Source of the DNA: Leptospira fluminis | GTDB lineage: Bacteria > Spirochaetota > Leptospiria > Leptospirales > Leptospiraceae | Assembly: GCF_004771275.1 (NCBI RefSeq) | Contig: NZ_RQEV01000003.1 | Coordinates: 310,001 to 374,000 of the forward strand | Direction: 5' to 3' | DNA: 64,000 bases | Shown: one piece after another, positions 17,702-25,692 of the stretch | Layout of the letters: each line of letters begins with the position of its first letter | Numbering within the stretch: position 1 is the stretch's first letter | Position numbers and translations under genes: made by a program | Notes under the pieces: model-generated | What the model saw: only the letters and a program-made list of their open reading frames with translations | Told to the model about the DNA's origin: nothing | Databases searched by the model: none

Positions 17702-18640
17702 ATGCACGGACATTTGCACAGCCACGACGACCACGATCATGGGTCGGGACAAACCGGGCATTTCCATTCCCACGGCCCAACACCCGACGGCTCGAGGGCT
17801 TTCTTGTACGCTTTCGTATTGAACTTCGGGTTTGCGATTTTGGAACTCGTAGGCGGGTATTTTTCGGGTAGCTTGGCGATTCTTTCCGATTCGTTGCACG
17901 ATCTCGGAGATAGCGGTTTCTTGGCTTTAGCCTGGGCCTTCCAAAAAATCGCCGCCAAGCCCAGAACACAAACATTCACCTTCGGATATAAGAGATTAGG
18001 GCTGTCGGCGGCTCTGGTCAATTCCATCGCATTGTTTGGTGGAGCCGTTCTGATTCTATTCTTTGCGATTCCCAAATTGTGGAATCCCTCCTCGCCGAAC
18101 GGCTGGGGAATGCTCGGTTTGTCCGTTTTAGGAATCGCCGTTAACGGCGCGGCATTATTCAAAATGAAAAAAGTGGACGGTCTGAACGGCAAAACCGTAG
18201 CCTTGCATCTTCTCGAAGACGTTTTAGGATGGATCGCGGTATTCTTCGGAAGCATTACACTTTTGTTATTCGATTGGACCTGGGTGGATCCGCTCCTTTC
18301 GGTTTTAATCGCAGTCTGGGTCGGGGTCCAAGCTTTCCGGAATTTGAGAAAGATATTACTCCTACATCTACAATCCGCACCGGAAGGAATCGATACGGAA
18401 GAACTGGAAGCCCGTATCCTGGACGTAAAGGGAGTGGAGTCCGTCCACGATCTGCACTTGTGGTCCATGGACGGGGATTTTCACGTCCTTACTTTGCATG
18501 TCGGAGTGACTGGCACGTCCATTTCCCACGCGCAAAAATTGAAAGAGCGAATTCGAGACATAGCTGAGGAATTTCATATCCCGCATGCTACCGTGGAAAT
18601 CGAACCTGTCGGCATATCCTGCCCTTACAAGGAATGCTAG
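17702..18640 (+). CDS. Cation diffusion facilitator family transporter (zinc exporter type)
   Basis: 312 residues from ATG 17702; TTG 17666 or GTG 17681 would add 12 or 7 residues. A histidine-rich N-terminus (HGHLHSHDDHDHG, then HFHSHG) precedes six membrane spans and a cytoplasmic C-terminal domain. The metal site in span 2 reads SLAILSDSLHDLGD, and a second site appears as HLLEDVLGW, both typical of CzcD/ZitB-like proton antiporters exporting Zn2+, Co2+ or Cd2+. Metal choice cannot be fixed from sequence. Confidence 0.93.
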   Translation: MHGHLHSHDDHDHGSGQTGHFHSHGPTPDGSRAFLYAFVLNFGFAILELVGGYFSGSLAILSDSLHDLGDSGFLALAWAFQKIAAKPRTQTFTFGYKRLGLSAALVNSIALFGGAVLILFFAIPKLWNPSSPNGWGMLGLSVLGIAVNGAALFKMKKVDGLNGKTVALHLLEDVLGWIAVFFGSITLLLFDWTWVDPLLSVLIAVWVGVQAFRNLRKILLLHLQSAPEGIDTEELEARILDVKGVESVHDLHLWSMDGDFHVLTLHVGVTGTSISHAQKLKERIRDIAEEFHIPHATVEIEPVGISCPYKEC

Positions 18641-18681
18641 ACTGCTTGACACCGGATTTAAACCCGAAAATTTGGTTAGGT

Positions 18682-18828
18682 ATGAACCAGAAGACCGCAA
18701 AACTCCTCAAAAAATACGCCGAAGCCAAGGGGTTCAGCGAGAAGCAACTCAAGCGCGAATGGCTAGTGTTGAACCAACAACAAAAAGACGCCAAGCGCCA
18801 GGAAATCCTTAAAGAATTGGTCAAATAA
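18682..18828 (+). CDS. Small basic protein, unknown
   Basis: 48 residues (MNQKTAKLLKKYAEAKG to LKELVK), about a third Lys/Arg, probably two helices. An in-frame ATG 16 codons upstream overlaps the transporter stop and is less likely. A clear terminator follows the stop directly, which supports a real gene at the end of the transporter operon. No family recognised. Confidence 0.6.
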   Translation: MNQKTAKLLKKYAEAKGFSEKQLKREWLVLNQQQKDAKRQEILKELVK

Positions 18829-18850
18829 GGGAAGTTTCCTCCCTTTTTTT
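18827..18850 (+). terminator. Rho-independent terminator
   Basis: AAGGGA and TCCCTT pair around a 7-base loop and are followed by a run of T. It overlaps the stop of the small basic protein and ends the cation-transporter operon. Confidence 0.8.
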
Positions 18851-18940
18851 CTTCGGAGATCCGAGTTCCGGGTCTATGGGAGCGAATCCAAGATTCCCTT
18901 TCCTCGTGCTCCTTCCGCAAACCCTTCTTAGGCCAGCTTG

Positions 18941-19321
18941 ATGGAAGAAATCGAACTTACAAAAGAATTCCGTTTTGATGCCGCGCACTTCCTGCCCAAT
19001 GTCCCGGAGGGACATAAGTGCAGGAGAATGCACGGCCATAGTTTTCGCTTCAAACTTCATTTAAAAGGCAAAATAGATCCGGGCACGGGTTGGCTGATGG
19101 ATTTTGCCGAAGTGAGCAAGTCGGTAAAACCCTTACTCGAAAATCATTTGGATCATTATTTGTTAAACGATGTGGAAGGATTGGAGAACCCTACGAGCGA
19201 AAACATCTGCCTCTGGCTCTGGAAACGTCTGAAACCCCATCTCCCTCTCCTGCGAAAAATCACACTTCATGAAACCTGTACGAGTGCCTGTATTTACGAA
19301 GGGCCGAAAGATATCGTATAG
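18941..19321 (+). CDS. queD: 6-carboxytetrahydropterin synthase
   Basis: 126 residues. The zinc-binding histidines appear in FDAAHFLP and RRMHGHSF, with the catalytic cysteine in EGHKCRRMHG, and the later active-site residues in LDHYLLND and TLHETCTSACIYEG. It converts dihydroneopterin triphosphate to 6-carboxytetrahydropterin, an early step to 7-deazaguanine and queuosine. A TTG just before the ATG is also in frame. It lies 14 bases before queC, the later pathway enzyme; queE and queF are not in the window. Confidence 0.92.
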   Translation: MEEIELTKEFRFDAAHFLPNVPEGHKCRRMHGHSFRFKLHLKGKIDPGTGWLMDFAEVSKSVKPLLENHLDHYLLNDVEGLENPTSENICLWLWKRLKPHLPLLRKITLHETCTSACIYEGPKDIV

Positions 19322-19335
19322 CGCAATATTCTACG

Positions 19336-20043
19336 ATGCTTTCAAAATCCGAATCTAACAGTGTTCTTACCTCCTCGAAATCCGAAAAACCGAAGGCGGT
19401 GGTTCTCTTTTCAGGCGGATTGGATTCCACTACTTGCCTATACCAAGCAATAGCGGACGGTTATCATCCTACGGCTCTTTCCTTCGACTACGAACAAAAG
19501 CATAAGATCGAATTGAGATCCGCCAAACGTATCGCAAAGAATCTCGGAATCCCGCATTTAATACAAAAACTGCAGCCGAAATTTTTTTTGGGTTCTTCCT
19601 TAACCGAAAAAAAGCTGAAAGTTCCGAAGAATTCCCTGGGAAAAACCGGTATTCCGAATACGTATGTACCGGGTCGTAATATCCTTTTTTTATCCTTTGG
19701 AGTGTCTTTGGCGGAAGGAATCCAAGCAAAGAGACTGTACATCGGTGTGAATGCCTTGGATTATTCCGGTTATCCGGACTGTAGGCCCGAATTTTTAAAA
19801 GCTTATGCGGATGCGGTTCGCCTGGGGACAAAAGCTGGTGCGGAAGGGCATCCACTGGAAATATGCGCTCCCCTGCAGCATCTCGGAAAAAAAGAAATCG
19901 TCCTCCTCGGTTCGAAATTAGGCGTTCCTTTTTCCATGACCCATTCCTGCTACGACCCGATCGGAGGAAAACCCTGCGGAAGATGCGACTCTTGCTTGCT
20001 TCGAAAAAAGGGTTTTCAGGAAGCAGGCATCCCGGAAAAGTGA
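19336..20043 (+). CDS. queC: 7-cyano-7-deazaguanine synthase
   Basis: 235 residues, normal length plus a ~20-residue N-terminal extension. The PP-loop ATPase motif is FSGGLDSTT, and the C-terminal zinc site is formed by cysteines in SCYDP, PCGRCDSC. It turns 7-carboxy-7-deazaguanine into preQ0 with ammonia and ATP. Co-directional with queD, so one queuosine unit; the transhydrogenase genes follow ~70 bases later and may have their own promoter. Confidence 0.95.
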   Translation: MLSKSESNSVLTSSKSEKPKAVVLFSGGLDSTTCLYQAIADGYHPTALSFDYEQKHKIELRSAKRIAKNLGIPHLIQKLQPKFFLGSSLTEKKLKVPKNSLGKTGIPNTYVPGRNILFLSFGVSLAEGIQAKRLYIGVNALDYSGYPDCRPEFLKAYADAVRLGTKAGAEGHPLEICAPLQHLGKKEIVLLGSKLGVPFSMTHSCYDPIGGKPCGRCDSCLLRKKGFQEAGIPEK

Positions 20044-20110
20044 ACGAACAGATTTTAGGGTTTCGGCTTTTTTACGATTTTCCGCCGATCTAACCCCAAG
20101 GAAGCTTAAT

Positions 20111-20392
20111 ATGGAACAGTTCGTAGGCTACCTAACGATTTTCCTCCTCGCAGTATTCGTAGGATTCGAAGTCATCACCCGTATTCCGCCCCTTTTACAC
20201 ACTCCGCTGATGTCGGGGTCCAACGCGATTTCGGGAATCACGATCATCGGAGCCGTTTTAACTCTCCATGCTGTCAACAGTCCGCTGGTCAAGATTTTAG
20301 GTTTCCTTGCGATCGTCGGTGCGACGATCAACGTGGTCGGAGGATTCGTAGTCACCCACCGCATGCTCGGTATGTTTAAGAAAAAGGATTAA
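20111..20392 (+). CDS. pntAB: NAD(P) transhydrogenase, small membrane alpha subunit (PntAB type)
   Basis: 93 residues with three membrane spans, matching the C-terminal membrane part of PntA as a separate subunit (GFEVITRIPPLLHTPLMS is characteristic). It forms part of the proton channel of the proton-translocating transhydrogenase. pntB follows 7 bases later. The NAD-binding alpha-1 subunit, normally encoded just upstream in three-gene versions, is not here; queC occupies that position. Confidence 0.92.
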   Translation: MEQFVGYLTIFLLAVFVGFEVITRIPPLLHTPLMSGSNAISGITIIGAVLTLHAVNSPLVKILGFLAIVGATINVVGGFVVTHRMLGMFKKKD

Positions 20393-20399
20393 TATCTAA

Positions 20400-21809
20400 A
20401 TGGATAAGGCTTTCATCAACGTACTCTATTTAATTTCGAGCATTCTTTTTATCGTCGGATTAAAATTGCTTTCCCATCCTAAAACGGCCGTACGCGGGAA
20501 TTTCACCGGAGCCGTAGGGATGTTCTTAGCCGTAGTCGGAGTCTTCCTAGAATACGGTAAAATCGGCCAAGAGGATATCATCTGGATCGCGTCCGGAATT
20601 CTTCTCGGAACGGTAATCGGAACGTACATCGCTCTCAAAGTGGAAATGACGGGAATGCCCCAACTCGTCGCACTTTTAAACGGGTTCGGCGGTTTGGCTT
20701 CCTTCTTGGTCGGGGGAAATTCCCTCATGGAGATTTTGGAAACCGGCAAGAATACCGAATTTCTTTCCAATTACCAATTCACGATTTCCACCGCCGCAAC
20801 CGGTATCATCGGAGCAGTGACTTTTACCGGAAGCGTGATCGCTTTCGGAAAACTGCAAGGATTGGTTTCGGAAAAATCCGTCCGTTATTTCGGTGACCAA
20901 ATCGTAAAAATCCTGCTGTTTGCAGTTTCCCTCTATTTAGGTTATTTAAACGTCACCCAACCCACCGTAATTGCATGGTACTGGTACGTAGTTATCGCAG
21001 GTTCCATTTTGGGAATTCTTCTGGTTATGCCGATCGGAGGAGCCGATATGCCGGTGGTAATCGCGTTATTGAACTCCTACTCCGGAATTGCGGCTTCCGC
21101 CACCGGATTCGTATTGGGGAATAATGTATTGATTATCGCCGGCTCCCTCGTCGGAGCTTCCGGAATCATTCTAACCCAGATCATGTGTAAGGCGATGAAC
21201 CGCTCTTTACCAAACGTACTCTTCGGAGGACTAGGCGGAGCGACCACTACTACGGATTCCGGAGACATCTATTCCGGAAAAACGAAAAGCACTTCTGCCG
21301 AAGAGGTCGCCATGCTTTTGGATATGGCGCAGAGAGTGGTCATCGTTCCCGGATACGGAATGGCGGTCGCTCAAGCCCAACACGCAGTTCGGGATCTATA
21401 CAATCAACTGACCGATCGCAACATAGAGGTCGAGTTTGCTATCCATCCCGTCGCAGGAAGGATGCCCGGCCACATGAACGTGTTATTGGCCGAAGCGGAT
21501 ATCCCTTACGATAAGATGAAGGAGATGGACGAAATCAATCCGACCTTCGATACCGTGGACGTAGTCATCATCAACGGAGCTAACGACGTGGTGAACCCTC
21601 TGGCAAAAACGGACCCCGGTTCTCCGATCGCCGGAATGCCCATCCTGGATGTGGAAAAGGCAAAGACGATCATCGTTATCAAGCGTTCTCTCAGCCCCGG
21701 ATTTGCAGGCGTTCCGAACCCTCTGTTCATTCAGGACAACTGTCTGATGTACTTCCAGGACGGGAAAAAGGCCACTCAGGAAATCGTAACCGCCTTGAAA
21801 GATACCTGA
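20400..21809 (+). CDS. pntB: NAD(P) transhydrogenase subunit beta
   Basis: 469 residues, full length. The N-terminal ~260 residues hold about eight or nine membrane spans; the C-terminal part is the NADP-binding domain, with the motif VPGYGMAVAQAQ and the later NGANDVVNP and KRSLSPGFAGV segments. Together with the alpha parts it uses the proton gradient to make NADPH from NADH. A strong terminator follows. Confidence 0.95.
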   Translation: MDKAFINVLYLISSILFIVGLKLLSHPKTAVRGNFTGAVGMFLAVVGVFLEYGKIGQEDIIWIASGILLGTVIGTYIALKVEMTGMPQLVALLNGFGGLASFLVGGNSLMEILETGKNTEFLSNYQFTISTAATGIIGAVTFTGSVIAFGKLQGLVSEKSVRYFGDQIVKILLFAVSLYLGYLNVTQPTVIAWYWYVVIAGSILGILLVMPIGGADMPVVIALLNSYSGIAASATGFVLGNNVLIIAGSLVGASGIILTQIMCKAMNRSLPNVLFGGLGGATTTTDSGDIYSGKTKSTSAEEVAMLLDMAQRVVIVPGYGMAVAQAQHAVRDLYNQLTDRNIEVEFAIHPVAGRMPGHMNVLLAEADIPYDKMKEMDEINPTFDTVDVVIINGANDVVNPLAKTDPGSPIAGMPILDVEKAKTIIVIKRSLSPGFAGVPNPLFIQDNCLMYFQDGKKATQEIVTALKDT

Positions 21810-21839
21810 TCTTTTCGGTTCGAAAAATTCACGTTCTCT

Positions 21840-21869
21840 AAAAAAGGGAGGAGAGATCCTCCCTTTTTT
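21840..21869. terminator. Rho-independent terminator after pntB
   Basis: Thirteen-base stem (AAAAAAGGGAGGA paired with TCCTCCCTTTTTT) with a GAGA loop; the stem's A and T ends make it work on both strands. Confidence 0.85.
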
Positions 21870-21897
21870 ATTCTAAATTGAATATTAGAGGTTTTCC

Positions 21898-22329
21898 ATG
21901 GTTCGAGAATACAAGGATTACAGCGACGAGGTTCGACCTCACAAATCCCGAATCGTACGTTTCCTGCTGATATTTATCGGAACCGTTTGCGTCGCTCTCG
22001 GAATTATAGGGATTTTCGTCCCGGGCCTCCCTACCACACCGTTCCTTTTGGCTGCCGCCGCCTGCTATGCAAAAGCCTCGGAACGTTTTTACAATTGGCT
22101 CATGAACAACAGGTATTTCGGGTCCTTCATTCGGGACTGGCGGATCCATAAAGCGATTCCTTTGCGCGCCAAAATTATCGCGATCTCCACAATCGTTGTG
22201 ACCATGGCATTGAGCGCTTTTTTTCTTCCGGTTTTAGGAGTTAGGATCGGAATGGCGATCATAGGAATCGCGGTCATCGCTTATCTTTTACGTTTTCCTA
22301 CGAAGCGAAAAGAGGCCGAAAATCAGTAA
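21898..22329 (+). CDS. DUF454 (YbaN) family membrane protein
   Basis: 143 residues with three hydrophobic segments. The family signature is clear: LGIIGIFVPGLPTTPFLL, then CYAKASERFYNWL and FGSFIRDWRIHKAIPLRAK. Inner-membrane proteins of this family have no settled role. The N-terminal ~20 residues are charged and cytoplasmic. The 3' end overlaps the convergent TPR gene by 7 bases. Confidence 0.88.
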   Translation: MVREYKDYSDEVRPHKSRIVRFLLIFIGTVCVALGIIGIFVPGLPTTPFLLAAAACYAKASERFYNWLMNNRYFGSFIRDWRIHKAIPLRAKIIAISTIVVTMALSAFFLPVLGVRIGMAIIGIAVIAYLLRFPTKRKEAENQ

Positions 22330-23417
22330 GGCGATCGGGAAGGAAGCATGTGATAAACTTTCGGATCGTTATCCTTCAATAATTCCGCTATGTCCAGGGC
22401 CTCCTGGATTTTTACCTTTTTATCCGGTTCTTCCAAAATCCATCCCGCGACGAAAGTCTCAAGACGTCTGTAATCCTTCGTGAACACCAAGGATCGCAGA
22501 TAGTTGATCTTATCCTCTTCGCTTAATATTTTCGCGCCTAAAATACCGGAATATACGTTGGCGGCGGCTCGAAAATTACCCGTGTGGAAATACGCGTGAC
22601 CCAAAAATCTACGCTCGTTAAACGGAAGATCCGGAAATTGGTTATATAGCTTGATCGCTTTGCGGAAATTCTTATCGATATCCATCGCGAGGCGCGCATA
22701 TATATAAGCGAATTCCTTGGAAAGAAATCCTTCCTTGGCAAACTCCTTACAGAGACTCAACGCGTTAGCCTTGTTTCCCAAAGCAAAATCGGATTTCAGC
22801 AGGACCAATTTGGCGTTCCGAAAATTCGGCTTTAACTCCACCGCCTTTTCCGCCTCGGCTTTCGCCCGCAGATATTGTCCGGTTTCGAAATACGCGAGGG
22901 CCAGATTCAATCTGTAGAAAGGGTTGTAAGTCGCCAATTCCACCGCTTTCTGAAAATAAGGAACGGAAGATTCCCATTTACTCCGCCGTACGAAAATCAT
23001 CCCCAACAAGTAATAGGAAGGATCGTGTCCGGGATGGATTTCGATCGCCTTTAGCAAAGATTTTTTAGACTGAGGATAGCGTCCGATCGCATACAGATAG
23101 GCTCCATTCAGATAGTGGTACTCCAAACAATCCGGATCCAATTTTTTGATCTTTTCAATATTGGCTAGGGAGCGGACCAGATTATTCACCCTAAGGAGGT
23201 TGATCGTCTCGGTGTTTAACGCCAGGATCTGGTACTTACGACGAGAAAGTTCGCTTTTGTCCGTCCGAGGCGGAGGCGGAGGTAATTCTCCTTCGGGAGA
23301 GGCAGGCACTGAAGTCTGAGTTTCTTCGGAATTCGTTTCCGAAAGCAGAGGGACTGCCCCCAATATAAGGCAAAGCGAAAGAACCAGCAGCGAACCCTTT
23401 TTGCCCGAACCGAACAT
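22323..23417 (-). CDS. Exported TPR-repeat protein
   Basis: 364 residues with a signal peptide (KKGSLLVLSLCLILGAVPLLS) and a Pro/Glu-rich linker, then about six tetratricopeptide-like helical repeats from residue ~60 (for example YHYLNGAYLYAIGRYPQSKKSLLKAIEIHPG). A periplasmic protein-protein interaction scaffold is likely; the partner is unknown. Its start codon directly abuts the stop of the lipoprotein gene upstream, so the two are translationally linked. Confidence 0.82.
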   Translation of the reverse strand: MFGSGKKGSLLVLSLCLILGAVPLLSETNSEETQTSVPASPEGELPPPPPRTDKSELSRRKYQILALNTETINLLRVNNLVRSLANIEKIKKLDPDCLEYHYLNGAYLYAIGRYPQSKKSLLKAIEIHPGHDPSYYLLGMIFVRRSKWESSVPYFQKAVELATYNPFYRLNLALAYFETGQYLRAKAEAEKAVELKPNFRNAKLVLLKSDFALGNKANALSLCKEFAKEGFLSKEFAYIYARLAMDIDKNFRKAIKLYNQFPDLPFNERRFLGHAYFHTGNFRAAANVYSGILGAKILSEEDKINYLRSLVFTKDYRRLETFVAGWILEEPDKKVKIQEALDIAELLKDNDPKVYHMLPSRSPY

Positions 23418-23831
23418 CTATTTTTTTCCGACCCGTTTGTAGGTTTCCGTATTCTCCTTTTTCGGATTGAAAAGTTCCAATTCCTCTTCGTCTAATTTGG
23501 CGATGACATAACGGATTTCGAAGCCCAAGTTCAGGAAACGAAACACCAACTCCGGTGATTTGGATTTCGTGTTTTCTTCCTCGAGAAGGTATTCGATGTG
23601 AAATTCCTTTCCTTTGTTCGGTCCCTCGAGTTCCGGATCGGCATACAAGGCCAAACCGTTTTCCAGAACTGTCAATTTGCTCGGACCGAGAGCGAGATTC
23701 GGGTATCTGCAATTCCCTTCCGCGCCACAGGTCTTCGTATTTTCCCAAACGCCCAGAATCCGTTCCGGTAAAGGTTTACGACAGTCCGACAAAAATAAAA
23801 TCAGAGCAAAAGAGAAGATCGCTTTTTTCAT
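23418..23831 (-). CDS. Small lipoprotein, unknown
   Basis: 137 residues. Basic n-region, hydrophobic core and lipobox-like FLSDC at residue 17 suggest lipidation; the rest (GVWENTKTCGAEGNCRYP, later beta strands) looks like a small beta domain with two further cysteines that could form a disulfide. First gene of a two-gene unit with the TPR protein. No family recognised. Confidence 0.72.
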   Translation of the reverse strand: MKKAIFSFALILFLSDCRKPLPERILGVWENTKTCGAEGNCRYPNLALGPSKLTVLENGLALYADPELEGPNKGKEFHIEYLLEEENTKSKSPELVFRFLNLGFEIRYVIAKLDEEELELFNPKKENTETYKRVGKK

Positions 23832-23907
23832 CCGGACCCAGGCTATCGGTTTCGGGTCCTTTGTCGAGGGAATTTCCTAGGCTAACTCCTGAGCTGTAGG
23901 GTTGGCA

Positions 23908-24198
23908 CTAGATTTGCTGGAAGTACTCGTCGATTTTCAACATTTCGAACGTTTTCATCAGATCCGGATGGATTTCCAGAATCTTAATGTCGATCCCCTC
24001 GTTACGGGCGTTTTTACAGAACCAAACAAGGGAACTGATCGAAATCGAATTCATAACGGGAATACGCCCTAAATTCAGAACAATTTTTTTGGGTTTCTTG
24101 GCGATTGCATCCATCAACTGGTTTCGGAAGGCGTAATAGTCGTTAAAAAGAGCCGTCAATTCCGGCTTAATTTCGATTATCTCGGAACCTTCTTCCAT
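23908..24198 (-). CDS. STAS-domain protein (anti-anti-sigma type)
   Basis: 96 residues from the ATG with GAGGGA upstream; a GTG six codons earlier is possible. Fold pattern of a single STAS domain: KKIVLNLGRIPVMNSISISSLVWF, then GIDIKILEIHPDLMKTFEML. The usual DSSG site reads N50-S-I-S, so phosphorylation control may differ from SpoIIAA. Such proteins bind anti-sigma kinases or act in partner-switch signalling. It is divergent from the flagellar operon with a palindrome between them. Confidence 0.78.
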   Translation of the reverse strand: MEEGSEIIEIKPELTALFNDYYAFRNQLMDAIAKKPKKIVLNLGRIPVMNSISISSLVWFCKNARNEGIDIKILEIHPDLMKTFEMLKIDEYFQQI

Positions 24199-24262
24199 GT
24201 TTCTATTATCCCTCACACCGGCTTTTTTGAACGAAATTTTTCTGCCGGAATCTTTTTTTATC

Positions 24263-24278
24263 TTCGGGAAATCCCGAA
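24263..24278. promoter_or_regulatory. Palindrome between STAS gene and flgB
   Basis: Perfect 7-base arms TTCGGGA and TCCCGAA around AA, 30 bases before the flgB ATG and ~65 bases from the STAS start. It could be an operator for the divergent pair; it has no T-run. Confidence 0.35.
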
Positions 24279-24308
24279 TTCAACCGAAATTTTTGTTGGG
24301 AGTGTCGT

Positions 24309-24740
24309 ATGTTCGAAAAAACCCATTTCATGAAAACTCAAGACCTGCTCGAAAGAGGCATGAACGCAGCCACGTTGAAGAGAAAGGTGATTTCGGACAA
24401 TATCGCGAACGCGGACGTACCGCATTTCAAAAGAAGCGAAGTAATTTTCGAATCCATGATCAAGAGAGCGATGGAATCGGAAAAAATCGAAGCATCCAAA
24501 GCGATTCCCACCAGAATCGAGGACGAAAGACATATTTCCTTCTTTACCCCTCTGGATTACCGTCAAGTGCAACCGAAGTCGAACATAGACTATCTTACAA
24601 CCATGCGCGCCGATGGAAATAACGTGGATCCGGAAAAAGAAGTCGTAGATGCCTCCAATTCCCAAATGCAATACATGCTTATGGCCGACCGCTTGAACGC
24701 TAATTATAGAGATTTAAAGAACGTAATGAGGCTGGCTTAA
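24309..24740 (+). CDS. flgB: Flagellar basal-body rod protein FlgB
   Basis: 143 residues, normal for FlgB. The rod-family N-terminal pattern is KRKVISDNIANADVPHFKRSEV, and the C-terminus ends in ANYRDLKNVMRLA, a conserved helical segment. A proximal-rod component of the periplasmic flagellum. GGGAG precedes the ATG. First gene of flgB-flgC-fliE. Confidence 0.95.
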   Translation: MFEKTHFMKTQDLLERGMNAATLKRKVISDNIANADVPHFKRSEVIFESMIKRAMESEKIEASKAIPTRIEDERHISFFTPLDYRQVQPKSNIDYLTTMRADGNNVDPEKEVVDASNSQMQYMLMADRLNANYRDLKNVMRLA

Positions 24741-24779
24741 TCCCCGAAATGGGACATAGCCTAATAGGAAAGGAAGATC

Positions 24780-25241
24780 ATGGGACTTTTTACTTCGATT
24801 AATATTTCTGCAACAGGTCTCTCGGCACAACGTCTACGCATGGATGTGATCGGAAATAATATCGCCAACTCGACGACGACGAGAAATACGAACGGCGACG
24901 GCCCTTTTCGTAGGGACAGGGTCGTTCTGACCCCGGTCAATCTCAGGACTCGCTGGAAAAGCCCCGTCTACCCGTTCGGGATTTCTCCCGGCGAGGGAAA
25001 AGGCGTAAAAGTGATGAAGATAGAAAAGGACATGTCTCCTTTGCGCATGGTGTACGACCCGACTCATCCGGATGCGATCCAGATCGGCCCTAAAAAAGGT
25101 TATGTGGAAATGCCCAACGTTAATATAGTCACCGAAATGACGGACATGATTTCGGCCTCTAGATCCTACGAAGCGAACGTGCAAATGATCACCGGCTCGA
25201 AGGCGATGTTCAACAAAGCCCTCGAAATCGGAAGAGCTTAA
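24780..25241 (+). CDS. flgC: Flagellar basal-body rod protein FlgC
   Basis: 153 residues. The rod signature is SATGLSAQRLRMDVIGNNIAN, and the C-terminal FlgC motif is VEMPNVNIVTEMTDMISASRSYEANV. Proximal rod subunit of the flagellar motor. Strong AGGAAAG-type ribosome binding site; 39 bases after flgB. Confidence 0.96.
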   Translation: MGLFTSINISATGLSAQRLRMDVIGNNIANSTTTRNTNGDGPFRRDRVVLTPVNLRTRWKSPVYPFGISPGEGKGVKVMKIEKDMSPLRMVYDPTHPDAIQIGPKKGYVEMPNVNIVTEMTDMISASRSYEANVQMITGSKAMFNKALEIGRA

Positions 25242-25257
25242 TCATTAGGAAAATACG

Positions 25258-25638
25258 ATGCAGATAGATTTTAATTCTAAACTTTGGTACACTTATAACT
25301 CCGGATATTCGGATGCGCGCTTTCCTCTGACTCCCAAAGGAGACAAGGTTTCGGTAAATGCAGCGGACGATAGACATTATAAGGACGTCAAAGAGCCGGT
25401 TTCGCCCGATTACGTTGCCGAAAGTTTTTCCGAAGCGATGAGAAACGCATTCAAATCAGTAAATGATCTTCAGGTCGAAGCAGACGAGCTTACGCAAAAA
25501 ATGGTCTACGATCCGAATAGCGTGGACGCGCACGAAGTGATGATCGCATCCGAAAAAGCGAGAGTCGCGTTGACGTTCACTAAGACATTGGCGGACGGAG
25601 TGGTCCGCGGGTACCGTGATCTTACCTCGATGAGGTAA
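25258..25638 (+). CDS. fliE: Flagellar hook-basal body protein FliE
   Basis: 126 residues. The C-terminal half carries the FliE pattern SFSEAMRNAFKSVNDLQVEADELTQ (split motif) and DAHEVMIASEKARVALTFT; the first 40 residues are variable. FliE joins the MS ring to the rod. It is last in this cluster; fliF, which often follows in spirochaetes, is absent and a hairpin ends the operon. Confidence 0.93.
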   Translation: MQIDFNSKLWYTYNSGYSDARFPLTPKGDKVSVNAADDRHYKDVKEPVSPDYVAESFSEAMRNAFKSVNDLQVEADELTQKMVYDPNSVDAHEVMIASEKARVALTFTKTLADGVVRGYRDLTSMR

Positions 25639-25655
25639 TCCTCTTTTTAAGAATC

Positions 25656-25679
25656 ACCCCCGTTTTAGGAACGGGGGGT
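25656..25679. terminator. Hairpin between fliE and the P83/100-like gene
   Basis: CCCCCGTT pairs with AACGGGGG around TTAGG in the 54-base gap between convergent genes. GC-rich, but with no T-run, so termination is likely rather than sure. Confidence 0.55.
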
Positions 25680-25692
25680 ATCCTACCTTCTC

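Noticed and set aside
17737..18468. 243-residue minus-strand frame opposite the cation transporter
   Set aside because: Product is Ser/Pro/Arg-rich without any domain; the transporter motifs on the plus strand settle the coding strand.
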